In this document: positions 10,094-21,100 of the stretch, one piece after another
Layout of the letters: each line of letters starts with the position of its first letter
Position numbering within the stretch: the stretch's first letter is position 1
NCBI RefSeq assembly: GCF_000429365.1
Contig: NZ_AUBS01000015.1
Span: forward strand, 29,052 to 93,051
Source of the DNA: Pseudodonghicola xiamenensis DSM 18339
Lineage (GTDB): Bacteria; Pseudomonadota; Alphaproteobacteria; Rhodobacterales; Rhodobacteraceae
Length of the DNA: 64,000 bases
Direction of reading: 5' to 3'
Made by a program: the position numbers and the translations under genes
The notes under the pieces: model-generated
Told to the model about the DNA's origin: nothing
Database searches by the model: none
The model's input: only the letters and a program-made list of their open reading frames with translations

Positions 10094-10867
10094 TCAGCGC
10101 CCCTCGAACTCGGCCGGGCGCTTCTGCAGGAAGGCCATCACACCCTCTTCGAAATCGCGGCTGCGGCCACACTCCCCCTGCAGCTTCGCCTCGAGGTCGA
10201 GCTGCTGTTCGAGCCCATGGCCCAGACTGGCGCGCAGGGCAGTCTTCACCCCGGCAAAGGCCTTGGTGGGGCCGCTCGCCAAATAGGCCGCCCGCGCCCG
10301 CCAATGGGCCTCGAAGGCGTCATCCGCCACCGCCTCCCAGATCATGCCCCAATCCTGCGCCTGACGGGCGCTGATCCGGTCGGCGAACAGCGCCGCGCCC
10401 ATGGCGCGGGCCATGCCGATCTGGCGCGGCAGCGTATAGGTGCCGCCGGCATCCGGGATCAACCCGATCCGGGTGAAGGCTTGCAGGAAATAGGCGCTTT
10501 CGGTGGCGATCACCACATCGGCGGCCAGCGCCAGATTGGCGCCGGCGCCTGCTGCCGGCCCGTTGACCGCCGACAGGGTCGGGATCGGACAATCTGCGAT
10601 CGCGGTCAGCATCGGGCCATATTCCTCGCGCAGAAGACGTTCCAGATCCATCACGCCGCCCTCGGCATCCCCCAGATCCTGCCCGGTGCAAAACGCCCGG
10701 CCGGTGCCGGTCAGCACAAGCGCACGTGCCTCTTGCGCCGCCACGCCGACCGCATGGGTGATCTCGGCCCGCATCTGCGCGTTCAGCGCATTCATCTTGT
10801 CGGGACGGTTCAGCGACAGCACCGCCAGATCGGCGGTGATGTCAAAGGTGACGGTCTGATACTGCAT
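10094..10867 (-). CDS. Enoyl-CoA hydratase/isomerase family protein (PaaG-like)
   Basis: 257-residue crotonase. N-terminus LAVLSLNRPDKMNALNAQM, then ALVLTGTGRAFCTGQDL, which forms the CoA and oxyanion region, then ALSAVNGPAAGAGANLALA, and IGLIPDAGGTYTLPRQIG with the catalytic acidic position. This pattern fits 2-(1,2-epoxy-1,2-dihydrophenyl)acetyl-CoA isomerase (PaaG) as well as general enoyl-CoA hydratases. No other phenylacetate genes are near, so the substrate is not assigned. The start at 10867 lies 72 bases after the ccmH stop. Confidence 0.85.
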   Translation of the reverse strand: MQYQTVTFDITADLAVLSLNRPDKMNALNAQMRAEITHAVGVAAQEARALVLTGTGRAFCTGQDLGDAEGGVMDLERLLREEYGPMLTAIADCPIPTLSAVNGPAAGAGANLALAADVVIATESAYFLQAFTRIGLIPDAGGTYTLPRQIGMARAMGAALFADRISARQAQDWGMIWEAVADDAFEAHWRARAAYLASGPTKAFAGVKTALRASLGHGLEQQLDLEAKLQGECGRSRDFEEGVMAFLQKRPAEFEGR

Positions 10868-10939
10868 GTCTCTCTCCCGGTCCGGTGTCAGCCGGCACCC
10901 TGCCGCAAGCGACGCCCCGGGGAAAGGCACAACCGCGCG

Positions 10940-11419
10940 TCACCCATCCTGTTGATCGAGGATCCGACGCAGGCGCTCCTGCTCTTCCTCGGTCAGGGCG
11001 GCATCCTGCGGATGCGGCGCCCTGGCGCGGCCGCGCAGATAGACCCAAGCCAGCCCGCCGCCCATCAGCAGCATCAGGGGGCCAGCGGCCCAGAGCAGCC
11101 AGTTCGCCCCCTTGGTGGTGGGGCTGAGCAGCACATATTCGCCATAGCGGTCGACCACGTAATCGACCACCTGCCGGTCGCTGTCCCCGGCGCTGAGCCT
11201 TTCGCGCACGAGAAGGCGCAGATCGCGGGCAAGATCGGCATTCGATTCGTCGATATTCTCGTTACGGCAGACCAGACAGCGCAGCCCCTTGCTGATCTCG
11301 CGCGCCCGCGCCTCAAGCTTGGGATCGGCCAGCATCTCGTCCGGCAACACGGCCAGCGATGGCGCAGCGACCGCCAGCAGCAGCGCAGTCAGCCCGGCCC
11401 GGATCATCGCCTGGCTCAT
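10940..11419 (-). CDS. ccmH: Cytochrome c-type biogenesis protein CcmH/CycL
   Basis: 159 residues. It has a signal peptide (MSQAMIRAGLTALLLAVAAP), the redox motif LRCLVCRNENI (LRCxxC) that reduces or holds apocytochrome c thiols in the periplasm, and a membrane anchor near residues 104-123 (WLLWAAGPLMLLMGGGLAWVY). Its ATG at 11419 overlaps the ccmF stop by 4 bases, so translation is coupled to CcmF, its partner in haem ligation. Confidence 0.94.
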   Translation of the reverse strand: MSQAMIRAGLTALLLAVAAPSLAVLPDEMLADPKLEARAREISKGLRCLVCRNENIDESNADLARDLRLLVRERLSAGDSDRQVVDYVVDRYGEYVLLSPTTKGANWLLWAAGPLMLLMGGGLAWVYLRGRARAPHPQDAALTEEEQERLRRILDQQDG

Positions 11420-13383
11420 TCCGCCGCCACCGGTTTGGCTGCCTGCTTGCGGGCGCCTGCCGCCACCCGGAACCGCCGGTCGGACAGGCTGAGCAGCCCC
11501 CCCAGGGCCATCATCAGCGCGCCGCCCCAGATCCAATTGGCGAAGGGCTTGATATAGGTACGCACGGTGCGTCCACCATCTGCCTGCGCGTCACCGATCA
11601 CCACATAGACATCACGGGTGAAACCGTTGTCGATCGCTGCCTCGGTCGTTGGCATCTCCGCCACTGGATAGACCCGCTTTTCCGGATGCAGCAGTGCAAC
11701 CTGGCGCCCGTCTCGCATCACCCGCACCGTCCCCATGGTCGAGAAATAGTTCGGTCCGCGCCGCTCCTCGACCTTCTCCAGCGTCAGATCGAACCCCGCG
11801 ACGGCAAAGCTCTCGCCCAACCTGGCTACCCGGATATCCTCGCTCTCCCAGGCGGTGAGCCCGGCGATGGCGAAAATGGTGACGCCCAGCCCGGCATGGG
11901 CCAGCGCCTTGCCCCAATCGGCACGCGGCAACCGTGCCATCCGGCCGAACCGGTTCACCCCCCGGCCCGAGCGGGACCATAGATCGACAACGGCCCCCGA
12001 GACGACCCAGGCGCCAAGGAACACGCCCACCGGCCCCAGCGCGCTGCGCCCGCTCTGCAACGTCCAGACCAGCGCCGCCAGCGCCAGTGCCAGCCCGAAG
12101 GCATAGCGCAACGACCAGAGCGTGCGCCCCAACCGACCGCGTTTCCAAGGCAGCATGGCGCCCGCCGGCAGGATCAGGCCCAGAACCACCATGAAAGGAG
12201 TAAAGGCGGCGTTAAAATACGGCGCCCCGACGCTCAGCTTGCGGCCAAAGCCCATCTCTGCCGCGACCGGCCAGAGGGTGCCGAAGAAGATCACGAAGGC
12301 CGCCACCGCCAACAGGATGTTGTTGACCACCAGCGCGCTTTCCCGGCTGACCATGCCAAAGACACCCTTCGCCTCCATCGCATTGGCGCGGGCGGCGAAC
12401 AGCATCAGCGCACCGCCGGTGAAGACCGCCAGGATGATCAGGATGAAGACCCCCCGTTCGGGATCATTGGCAAAGGCATGAACCGAGGTCAGCAGCCCCG
12501 AGCGCACGATGAAGGTGCCGATCAGCGAAAACCCGAAGGCAAGGATCGCCAGCAGGATGGTCCAGGCCTTCAGCGCCTCGCGCTTTTCCACCACGATGGC
12601 GGAATGCAGCAGCGCAGCGGCCAGAAGCCAGGGCATGAAACTTGCATTCTCGACCGGATCCCAGAACCAGAAGCCGCCCCAACCCAGCTCGTAGTACGCC
12701 CACCAGGACCCCAGGGCGATGCCGATGGTCAGGAAAATCCAGGCCGCCAGAGTCCAGGGCCGCACCCAACGGCCCCAGGCGGCATCCACCCGCCCCTCGA
12801 TCAGCGCCGCGACGGCGAAGCTGAAGGACATCGAAAGCCCGACATAGCCCAGATAGAGAAACGGCGGATGGAAGGCGAGCCCCGGGTCCTGCAACAGCGG
12901 GTTCAGATCCTGCCCGTCGAAAGGCGGCACCGCCAGGCGCAGGAAAGGGTTCGAGGTGAAGAGGATGAAGGCATAAAACGCCACGCCGATGGCGCCCTGC
13001 ACCGACAGCACCCGCGCTTTCAGCCCCGGCGGCAGGCCTCCGCCGAACCAGGCCGCCGTCGCCCCGAACAGAGAGACGATCAGCACCCAGAGCAGCATCG
13101 ACCCCTCGTGATTGCCCCAAAGCCCACTGATCTTGTACAGCATCGGCTTGGCGGAATGGGAATTCTCCACCACCACCTTCAGCGAGAAATCCGATGTGAC
13201 GAAAGCATACATCAGCGCTGCAAAGGCAAAGGCCGTCATCAGGAATTGCAGCGTTGCCGCCGGTTCCGCCACGGCCATCCAGCCAGGCCAGCGTTTCTGC
13301 GCGCCCACCATCGGAAGAATGGTTTGCACGATCGCGGCCATGAAGGCCAGCACCAGGGCGAAGTGACCAAGTTCGGTAATCAT
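11416..13383 (-). CDS. ccmF: Haem lyase CcmF
   Basis: 655-residue polytopic membrane protein. It ligates haem, delivered by CcmE, to apocytochrome c at the periplasmic face. The WWD domain is clear (GSWWAYYELGWGGFWFWDP, then ENASFMPWL). Further helices and a large periplasmic loop before the last helix follow. The start MITELGHFALVLAFMAAI at 13383 is chosen because the preceding 21 codons are not membrane-like. It is co-transcribed with ccmH. Confidence 0.95.
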   Translation of the reverse strand: MITELGHFALVLAFMAAIVQTILPMVGAQKRWPGWMAVAEPAATLQFLMTAFAFAALMYAFVTSDFSLKVVVENSHSAKPMLYKISGLWGNHEGSMLLWVLIVSLFGATAAWFGGGLPPGLKARVLSVQGAIGVAFYAFILFTSNPFLRLAVPPFDGQDLNPLLQDPGLAFHPPFLYLGYVGLSMSFSFAVAALIEGRVDAAWGRWVRPWTLAAWIFLTIGIALGSWWAYYELGWGGFWFWDPVENASFMPWLLAAALLHSAIVVEKREALKAWTILLAILAFGFSLIGTFIVRSGLLTSVHAFANDPERGVFILIILAVFTGGALMLFAARANAMEAKGVFGMVSRESALVVNNILLAVAAFVIFFGTLWPVAAEMGFGRKLSVGAPYFNAAFTPFMVVLGLILPAGAMLPWKRGRLGRTLWSLRYAFGLALALAALVWTLQSGRSALGPVGVFLGAWVVSGAVVDLWSRSGRGVNRFGRMARLPRADWGKALAHAGLGVTIFAIAGLTAWESEDIRVARLGESFAVAGFDLTLEKVEERRGPNYFSTMGTVRVMRDGRQVALLHPEKRVYPVAEMPTTEAAIDNGFTRDVYVVIGDAQADGGRTVRTYIKPFANWIWGGALMMALGGLLSLSDRRFRVAAGARKQAAKPVAAE

Positions 13384-13464
13384 GTCCTGATGTATAGGGC
13401 GCTCCGCAGGGCCGGCCAATGGTTTTCGCGCCGGCCCCGGGATCACGTTGTCGCAACCCCGGGC

Positions 13465-14037
13465 CTAACCGGCGCGGGCGCGGCGCCAATCCCCCAGCGC
13501 CCGATTGGCCTCAGGTCGCGTTGCCGACAAGGTCAGTTGCGCATCCCGCCCGGTGTCCGCCACGCCTGGGCTGTCGCCACGCATCTTTTCCAGCGTCCCG
13601 ATGTTTTCCATCACCTGCGGCGCCCGCGCCAGCGTCTCGGCGATGCCCTGCTGGAACGCCTGATGCTTCACCTGATAGCGCGCCCCGAAGTAGAAGGAGA
13701 CGATCACGCCCAGCAACCACCAAAGCGGCTCGGGCACCAGCGCCAGCCCCTGCATGCGGGCGGCGAACCAAAGGGGATCGACCATCGCCGCGATGAACAT
13801 CCCCAGCGTCCCCAGCGCCAGCGCCGGACGCGGCAGCCGGTTCACCGCATCCATCAGCCGGTCGAACCGGCCCTGCCGCGACACAGCGAATTCTGCGCCC
13901 AACTGCGCCATCGCCTGCCCCCGAAGGCCCGCCGCCCGCGCCGCGCCCGCCTCGACATTCTCGCGAAACACCTCCGCCGTCTGGCTCACCAGATTGCGCC
14001 CTCCGCCGAACAGCGCCACAATCAGCTCCCGAAACAT
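13465..14037 (-). CDS. Three-helix holin of the gene-transfer-agent type
   Basis: 190 residues, starting MFRELIVALFGGGRNLV. It matches the general form of the GTA_holin_3TM family: an amphipathic first part, then hydrophobic segments (LALGTLGMFIAAMVDPLWF and LWWLLGVIVSFYFGARY), then a polar tail. In Rhodobacter capsulatus a holin/endolysin pair outside the main GTA cluster releases GTA particles by lysis. The start is placed 4 bases after the endolysin stop at 14042, so the pair is one unit. Confidence 0.75.
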   Translation of the reverse strand: MFRELIVALFGGGRNLVSQTAEVFRENVEAGAARAAGLRGQAMAQLGAEFAVSRQGRFDRLMDAVNRLPRPALALGTLGMFIAAMVDPLWFAARMQGLALVPEPLWWLLGVIVSFYFGARYQVKHQAFQQGIAETLARAPQVMENIGTLEKMRGDSPGVADTGRDAQLTLSATRPEANRALGDWRRARAG

Positions 14038-14041
14038 CACC

Positions 14042-14653
14042 CTACCCCCAGGCAGCGACACGGGCAGAGAATTCCGCCTCGGTCAGATGATAACGCGGCG
14101 ACAGAAAGGCCTCCGCCCGGCTGATCCAGCCGCCCTTGCCGCCAGCGCGGGTACGCGCATACTTGCGGCTCGCCACCCGGGTATCGGCCAGACGAAAGTA
14201 ATAATTGCGCCGCGCCACCCCATAGGCATCGCGCAGGGCAACCGGATCGGGCTCCGCCGCATCCGCGGCCGCCGCGATCGTCCGCGGCCCGATCATCCCG
14301 TCGACCGCGATGTCATAGCCCATGTCGCGCAACAACCGCTGCAGGATCTGCACCGCATTGGCGCCGGCATTCACATACATGTCAAAGACCGAGGCCTGCA
14401 GCGCCACCGGCAGATCGGCAATCCGCGGCCGCTGATAATACTGGCCGATGAAGATCTCCACTGCCTGGTCCCGGCTCAGCGCCCGGACGTCGGCGACGCC
14501 GACCTGCCCGTCGCCGGTCAGATCCAGCCCCAGCCGCCGCAGCGTGTGAATCGTCACCCCGTGATTGGTCGCCCCGCCGGGATCGTCCGGATCGTTCACG
14601 AAGCCGCCCTCCCGATTCACGATCGTCTCGGCGATCTGCCGCACATCCTGCAT
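14042..14653 (-). CDS. Glycosyl hydrolase 108-type endolysin
   Basis: 203 residues. The N-terminal lysozyme-like domain has IVNREGGFVNDPDDPGGAT, with the family's Glu in the EGGF/Y motif, then TNHGVTI and YYQRPRIADLP. A C-terminal peptidoglycan-binding part has the VDGMIGPRTIAAA motif. This is the muramidase family used by gene transfer agents and phages of alphaproteobacteria. No other phage gene is near. It sits between ccmE and ccmF and precedes the holin. Confidence 0.82.
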   Translation of the reverse strand: MQDVRQIAETIVNREGGFVNDPDDPGGATNHGVTIHTLRRLGLDLTGDGQVGVADVRALSRDQAVEIFIGQYYQRPRIADLPVALQASVFDMYVNAGANAVQILQRLLRDMGYDIAVDGMIGPRTIAAAADAAEPDPVALRDAYGVARRNYYFRLADTRVASRKYARTRAGGKGGWISRAEAFLSPRYHLTEAEFSARVAAWG

Positions 14654-14863
14654 TGCCGCACCTCCTGCCTGTCCCGGCGCTCGTTTGAGCGCTGAGGCTC
14701 GGACAGGAAGGTTAACGCGCCCTCACCCCAGCGCGCGCCTGATCAACAGCTTAAAGAACAAGCCGCAACATATTCTTTTTTCTAGATAAAAATATCCCCG
14801 CCGCAGGCGCGCCTCACAGGACGACCACAGGCCCTGGGCAAGACCATCTCGAAACCGCTGCTC

Positions 14864-15310
14864 TCAGCTTTCGCCCGGCGCCTTGTAGACACCCTGTTCC
14901 TTCAGCGCGTCCATGACCTCTTTCGGCATATAGGTCTCATCATGTTTCGCAAGAATTTCAGAGGCTTCGAAGACGCCATTCACGTAGCGTCCAGTGCCGA
15001 TCATGCCTTGGTTCTCCCCGAAGAGATCGGGCAGCACCCCCTTGTAGCGCACCGGAACCGAGGCGCCGCCATCGGTAACGACGAAATGCACAACCTCGCC
15101 CTGATCGCGCACCAGGCTGCCTTCCTCGACCAAACCGCCCAGCCGGAACATCTCCGAGGCCACGGGCGGTTCGGCCATCACCTGACTGGGCGAGCGGAAG
15201 AAGTTGATGCCGTCACGCATCGCATATCCGATCAGCGCGGTCGAAACGACCAAGGCCATCGCGGCAAGCGCGATGATCTGGATCCGACGTTGCTTTTTCA
15301 GGTTCTTCAT
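14864..15310 (-). CDS. ccmE: Haem chaperone CcmE
   Basis: 148 residues with one N-terminal membrane helix (IQIIALAAMALVVSTALIGYA) and a periplasmic OB-fold domain. The haem-binding His and nearby Tyr appear in AKHDETYMPKE. It takes haem from CcmC and passes it to CcmF. It is read from the same strand, 24 bases after argC, and lies 1.5 kb upstream of ccmF with the endolysin/holin pair in between. Confidence 0.95.
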   Translation of the reverse strand: MKNLKKQRRIQIIALAAMALVVSTALIGYAMRDGINFFRSPSQVMAEPPVASEMFRLGGLVEEGSLVRDQGEVVHFVVTDGGASVPVRYKGVLPDLFGENQGMIGTGRYVNGVFEASEILAKHDETYMPKEVMDALKEQGVYKAPGES

Positions 15311-15334
15311 CTTCCCCTCGCCCGAAAACGCCTG

Positions 15335-16363
15335 TTACGGGAACAGCGGGGCCATGGTCAGCCCCTCCTCCTCATCTTCACCTAGCATCAGGTTGGCATT
15401 TTGCAATGCCTGGCCGCTGCTACCTTTTGTCAGGTTATCGAGCGCGGCGAAGACGATGGCACGGCCCGGCAGCCGGTCGGCAGCGACACCGATGTGGCAA
15501 TAGTTCGACCCGCGCACATGGTGGGTCGAGGGCGCCGTACCGAAGGGAAGCAGTTGAATGAACGGCTCGTCTGCATAGGCCGCCTGCAACGTGTCATAGA
15601 TCACCTGCGGGTCGCCCTTGACGTAAACTGTCCCCAGGATACCCCGGTTGGCGGGGATCAGATGCGGGGTGAACTGCACCTTGACCGGCCGCCCGGCGAG
15701 TTTCGAGAATTCTTGATCGAACTCCCCCAGATGCCGGTGGGTGCTGCCGATGGCATAGGCATTATAGCCTTCGCTCAGCTCCGCATGCAGCAGGTTTTCC
15801 TTCAGCGACCGGCCGGCGCCGGAGACCGCGCATTTCAGATCGAGGATGATCTCGTCCAGGTCGATCACACCGGCGCTGATCAATGGCCGCAGGGCGAATT
15901 GCCCGGTCGCGGCGTTGCAGCCGGTCCCGGCGACCAGCCGGGCGGCCCTGATTTCATCCCGATAGAATTCGGTCAGGCCATAGACCGCCTCTTCCTGCTG
16001 GGCGAGTGCCGAATGCGAGTTGCCATACCATTTCTCGTATTCCGCCGGATCGCGCAGCCGGAAATCGGCGGACAGATCGACGATTTTCAGATCCGCAGGC
16101 AGGGCTGCGATCACCTGTTGGCTGGTCTTGTGCGGCAGCGCGCAAAAGCACAGATCGACGGCAGAGAAATCAATCTCCTCGATCTTGCAGAGCTTCGGCA
16201 GTTTCATGTGCCGCAGATGCGGGAACACCTCACCCATTTCCATGCCGGCCTTGCGTTCGCCCGACAGGGCGACGATTTCAATGTTCCGATGCTGGGCGAT
16301 CAGCCGGATCAGTTCGGCACCAGTATATCCGCTAGCCCCGAGAATGGCGACTTTATGGGTCAT
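15335..16363 (-). CDS. argC: N-acetyl-gamma-glutamyl-phosphate reductase
   Basis: 342 residues. It reduces N-acetylglutamyl phosphate in arginine synthesis using NADPH. The Rossmann motif is [18 protein letters not shown]. The catalytic Cys is in [20 protein letters not shown], and the His in the [12 protein letters not shown] segment. The start ATG at 16363 (MTHKVAILG) is the family start. It lies 56 bases after murI on the same strand. Confidence 0.95.
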   Translation of the reverse strand: MTHKVAILGASGYTGAELIRLIAQHRNIEIVALSGERKAGMEMGEVFPHLRHMKLPKLCKIEEIDFSAVDLCFCALPHKTSQQVIAALPADLKIVDLSADFRLRDPAEYEKWYGNSHSALAQQEEAVYGLTEFYRDEIRAARLVAGTGCNAATGQFALRPLISAGVIDLDEIILDLKCAVSGAGRSLKENLLHAELSEGYNAYAIGSTHRHLGEFDQEFSKLAGRPVKVQFTPHLIPANRGILGTVYVKGDPQVIYDTLQAAYADEPFIQLLPFGTAPSTHHVRGSNYCHIGVAADRLPGRAIVFAALDNLTKGSSGQALQNANLMLGEDEEEGLTMAPLFP

Positions 16364-16419
16364 CTTAGACCTCTTCCCTTTTGAATTCATTTGGTTTTGC
16401 GACGATAGAGTGGGGTCGT

Positions 16420-17229
16420 TCAGACCTTTTCGAATTCCACTTGTCGTCGCAACAGACGCATCGCCTGATCGGAAACCTTGCGTGGATCACCGGTGGTCAG
16501 AAAGCCACCCTTGCCGGCGCCCAGCATGCCGGGATGGCGGATCAAATAATCGGTGAGGCTCTCGGCCACCAGATTGGCCTGGCTGAACACCTTCACATCC
16601 GGCCCCAGGGCGGCGCGGAAGGTATCCTCGAGGATCGGGTAATGGGTGCAGCCCAGAATCGCTGCGTCGGGCCTGGGCATCTTCCGCTTCAGCGCCTCAA
16701 CATGGCTGCGCACCAACGCCTCGGCCAGGATGCGATCGCCATCCTCGATGGCATCGACCACGCCGCCGCAGGCCTGAGCCTCGACGTCCACACCGATGGC
16801 GCGGAAGGCCAGCTCACGCTGGAACGCGCGGCTCGCCACCGTCGCCGGCGTCGCGAACAGGGCCACGGTCTTCACCTCGACCTCACGCGGCGGGGAATTG
16901 TCGCCCCATTGCCGTTCGGTCAAAGCCTCGATCAGCGGCACGAAGACGCCTAGCACCCGCTTGCCCGGGGGCACGCCGGCCTCCTGCATCCGCCTGAGCG
17001 CCGCAGCGCTCGCCGTGTTGCAGGCCAGAATCACCAGATCACAGCCGCGATCCCACAGCGTTTCCACCGCGTGTTTGGTCAACTGATAGATGTCTTCGGC
17101 ATCGCGCACCCCATAGGGCGCATGCGCGCTGTCGGCGTAATACAGAAGCTCCACCTCAGGGAGGCGGTGCTGCACGGCGTCCAGGACGGTCAGCCCGCCC
17201 AGACCGGAATCGAAAATACCTACTGCCAT
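16420..17229 (-). CDS. murI: Glutamate racemase
   Basis: 269 residues. It makes D-glutamate for peptidoglycan. N-terminal [16 protein letters not shown] and [11 protein letters not shown] are typical. The two catalytic cysteines lie in [15 protein letters not shown] and [10 protein letters not shown]. It starts 6 bases after the acyltransferase stop, so it is translated from the same message. Confidence 0.95.
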   Translation of the reverse strand: MAVGIFDSGLGGLTVLDAVQHRLPEVELLYYADSAHAPYGVRDAEDIYQLTKHAVETLWDRGCDLVILACNTASAAALRRMQEAGVPPGKRVLGVFVPLIEALTERQWGDNSPPREVEVKTVALFATPATVASRAFQRELAFRAIGVDVEAQACGGVVDAIEDGDRILAEALVRSHVEALKRKMPRPDAAILGCTHYPILEDTFRAALGPDVKVFSQANLVAESLTDYLIRHPGMLGAGKGGFLTTGDPRKVSDQAMRLLRRQVEFEKV

Positions 17230-17235
17230 TGCTCG

Positions 17236-18114
17236 TCAGGCGCGATGCCGTTCCTCGAATTCATAGCCATAGTCATAAGACTTCAGCGGTTGTGGAGACA
17301 GCTCATACGTCGCTTTGCGCAGGAAATCCATCATCTGCCGCGCATCTGTTGCCATCGGGTCGAGAATATCGCGCCCGATGGGCTTTCCAACCACGACCCG
17401 CACCGGGGTGTCGATTCGTTTGCGAAACTCTTTGATCAAAAGTCCCATGCGCAGGGTCGAATGCATGTGGCTAGCGATCTGGAACAACCGGCTGGTGTGG
17501 CCGTCGAAGAACAGCGGCACCACGGTCGCGCGCGACTTTCCCACCATCCGCGCGGTGAAGCCACGCCACCCCGGATCCATCGGGTGGGCAAACGGCGTCG
17601 CTGCCGTGCTGACGGTGCCGCCGGGGAAAATGCCGATGGCGCCACCCTGCCCCAGATAATCGAGCGCCGCCTTGCGGGTTTGCACATTCTGCTGCACCGC
17701 CTCCTTGGTTTCATCGAAACTGATAGGCAAAATAACCCGTTCGATGTCCGGCGCCTTGCGAAAGACCCGATGCGCCAGAATGCGGAAATCGCCCCGCACC
17801 TGGGCCAGGATATGGCCCATCATCAACCCGTCGAGAATGCCATAGGGATGGTTGGCGATCAGCACCAGCGGCCCGGTCGCGGGGATATGCGACAGCGTGC
17901 CGCCGACCACCTCCAGCGACAGACCGTAGCGGTCGACCATCACTGACCAGAAGTCGCGCCCCGCGGCGATATCGGCCTCATAACCGTCCGCACGTTTGAT
18001 CAGACGCAACCGGCCGGTAGAGTTTTCCATCAACCGGATCACCACCCGGCCGCTGCGAGTGGCGGCCGAGTGGGCATAGGAGATGTCACGAGCGATATGG
18101 CGGCGCGAGCCCAT
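17236..18114 (-). CDS. Lysophospholipid acyltransferase family protein (PlsC/OlsA-like)
   Basis: 292 residues. It likely acylates a lysophospholipid or lyso-ornithine lipid at the inner membrane. The HX4D catalytic motif is in LIANHPYGILDGLMMG, and the substrate-binding motif in AIGIFPGGTVS. The start at 18114 has a strong ribosome site, GGAGGA, 5 bases upstream. It heads the murI-argC-ccmE series. Which lipid it serves cannot be told from sequence. Confidence 0.85.
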   Translation of the reverse strand: MGSRRHIARDISYAHSAATRSGRVVIRLMENSTGRLRLIKRADGYEADIAAGRDFWSVMVDRYGLSLEVVGGTLSHIPATGPLVLIANHPYGILDGLMMGHILAQVRGDFRILAHRVFRKAPDIERVILPISFDETKEAVQQNVQTRKAALDYLGQGGAIGIFPGGTVSTAATPFAHPMDPGWRGFTARMVGKSRATVVPLFFDGHTSRLFQIASHMHSTLRMGLLIKEFRKRIDTPVRVVVGKPIGRDILDPMATDARQMMDFLRKATYELSPQPLKSYDYGYEFEERHRA

Positions 18115-18192
18115 CGGGTCCTCCGGAACGAATCACGGCTCTGGCAGCCGGTGCAGGTTCATGCCCGAAGATCGCGACAGATGCGTGACGCC

Positions 18193-21100
18193 TTATTCCG
18201 CCGCTTTCGCCAGATCGGGCCCGCCCCGGCGGAAGCTTGCCAAAAGCTCCTCTCGCCGCTTGGCGGCCTTGGCCTCATTCTCCTGCTTGACCGGGCCAAA
18301 GCCGCGGATCTGCAGCGGCAACAATGCCAGCGCCACCGCGATGTCGCGAGTCTCGGGCGTGACCTTCGGCAGAACCTCTTTCATGTCACGCTCGAACTGC
18401 TTAATCAGCGCCCGCTCCATCTTGCGTTCGGCGGAATATCCGAAGGGATCGAAGGGCGTGCCGCGCAGCCCCTTCATCCGCGCCAGAAGCTTGAGCGGCC
18501 CCAGCATCCACTCGCCGAATTCGCGCTTTTTCGGTCGCCCGTCCGGCCCGGTGCCGCCCAGGATCGGCGGCGCCATGTGGAAGGTCAGCTTCAGATCGCC
18601 CTCAAAGGCCTCCTCCGCCTTGGCGCGGCTCGACAGCAGAAGCCGGGCAACCTCGTATTCATCCTTATAGGCCAAGAGCTTGTGATAGCCGCGCGCGACC
18701 GCCTCCTTCAGCCCCGTATCGGCAATGCCGTCCAGTAGCTTGCGATAGCGTTTCGCCAGCCGGTTGCCCTGATAGGCCACCAGTTGCTCAGCCCGAAACG
18801 CGATCTTGTCATCGACCGATTTCGGCAATTCGATCACATTGGCCGGCGCGATCAGCCTGGCGGCCTCCTCCGGATGCAGAACCGCCCAGCGACCGATCTC
18901 GAAGGCGCGCTGGTTGCGCTGCACGGCGGCACCGTTCAGTTCGATCGCCTGGGTGATCGCCTCGTGACTGATCGGCACCAGCCCCCGTTGCCAGGCGGCC
19001 CCGAAGACCATCATGTTGGAATAGATCGAATCCCCCAGCGTCGCCCGCGCCAGCTCAGAGGCGTCGAACAGCGTCAGCCCGTCCTTGATCCGCGCCTCAA
19101 GCGCCAGGGACAGCCGGTCTGTCGGGATGGTGAATTCGGTGTCGCGGGTGAAATCACCGGTGATGATCGCATGGCTGTTGACCACCGCGCCGCTTTGCCC
19201 CGGGCGCATCAGCCCCAGCGTCTTGGCGCCGGCGCTGACCACCAGATCGCCGCCGATCAGCGCGTCGCATTCGCCGGTGGCGACACGGATGGCGTTGATG
19301 TCCTCGGGTTTTTCGGCCAGCCGGCAATGGATATGCACCGCGCCGCCCTTCTGGGCGAGGCCCGCCATTTCCATCATGCCAGCGCCCTTGCCGTCGATCT
19401 GCGCCGCCTGCGCCAGCACCGCGCCAATGGTGACGACGCCGGTGCCGCCAACGCCGGTGATCACCACATTATAAGTTCCATGGATCGCCGGCAGCTTTGG
19501 CGCGGGCAGATGCGGCAGGTCGAGATCGGTTGTCGCTTCCTTGCGGATCTGGGCACCCGCAACCGTCACGAAAGACGGGCAGAAGCCCTTGAGACAGGAG
19601 AAATCCTTGTTGCAGGACGATTGATCAATCGCCCGCTTGCGGCCAAGCTCGGTCTCCTTCGGCACGATCGAGACGCAGTTCGATTGCACGCCGCAATCGC
19701 CGCAGCCTTCGCAGACATCCTCGTTGATCAGCACCCGCTTGTCGGGATCAGGGAAGGTGCCGCGCTTGCGCCGGCGCCGCTTTTCCGCCGCGCAGGTCTG
19801 GATATAGACGATGGCGGAAACGCCGTCCTTGTCGCGGAAATCCTCCTCGACCTTCAGAAGCTGGTCGCGTTCAAACGTCGGCACACCCGAGGGCATCACC
19901 TTGAAATCCACGTCCTCTTTCTCATCGTAGACGATGGCGAGGTTTTGCACCCCCATCGCCTTCAGCTCATTGGCGATACGCGCCGCCGACAGGCCGCCCT
20001 CATTCTCCTGCCCGCCGGTCATGGCGACGGCGTCGTTATAGAGGATCTTATAGGTGATATTGGTGCCCGCCGCCAAAGCCGCCCGGATCGCCTGCACGCC
20101 AGAGTGGTTATAGGTGCCATCGCCCAAGTTCTGGAACACATGCTTGGTCTTGGAAAACGGTGCCTCGCCGATCCAGTTGGCACCCTCACCGCCCATATGG
20201 GTGAAGCCCAGCGTGTCGCGATCCATCCACTGCACCATGAAGTGACAGCCGATCCCGGCATAGGCGCGCGATCCTTCAGGGAGCTTGGTGCCGGTGTTAT
20301 GCGGGCAGCCCGAGCAGAAATAGGGCAGCCGGCTGGCCAGTTCCTCGGCGTTATCAGCACGCCGCGCGTCATCCAGCGCCTGCATGCCGGCGCGGATCGC
20401 GTCGGTGTCGCGCCCCTCCTCCAGCAGGATCTTGCCCAGCTTCTCGGCGATCATCAGCGGGTCGAGCGCGCCGCGGGTCGGAAACAGCTCTTCCTGATGC
20501 ATGCCGCCGGCGCCGCCCTTGTACCAGCCATAGACCCGGCGACCGCGGCGATCGTCGAAGATCGCCTCCTTGATCTGCACTTCGATTAGCTTGCGCTTTT
20601 CTTCCACCACCACGATCAGATCGAGCCCTTCGGCCCATTGGTGGAACCCTTTCATGTCCAGGGGGAAAACCTGGGCGACCTTATAGGTGGTGATCCCCAG
20701 CCGCTCCGCCTCGGCCTCGTCAATATTCAGAAGGCTCAGCGCATGCTGCAGATCGAGCCAGTTCTTGCCCGCCGCCACCAGGCCGATCTTGGCGCCTGGC
20801 TTGCCCCAGACGCGCTTGTCGATCTTGTTTGCATGGGCGAATTCCTCGGCGGCGAAGCGCTTCAGGTCGATCAGCCGCGCTTCCTGCGCGGTGCGGTCAT
20901 CGACCAGCCGGATGTTCAGCCCGCCTTCGGGCATGTCGAACTTCGGCGTCACCAGTTGCACCCGGTCGGGCCGGCCGTCCACCACCGAGGTGACTTCAAT
21001 GGTGTCCTTCATCGTCTTCAGCCCGACCCAGAGACCGGAAAACCGCGACAGGGCAAATCCATAAAGCCCCAGGTCCAGGATCTCCTGCACCCCCGCCGGG

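Noticed and set aside
12478..14124. 548-residue plus-strand open frame rich in Arg, Gln and His
   Set aside because: Shadow of ccmF, the holin and the endolysin read on the other strand.
18784..20589. 601-residue plus-strand open frame
   Set aside because: Antisense to the indolepyruvate ferredoxin oxidoreductase gene; composition is that of a shadow frame.
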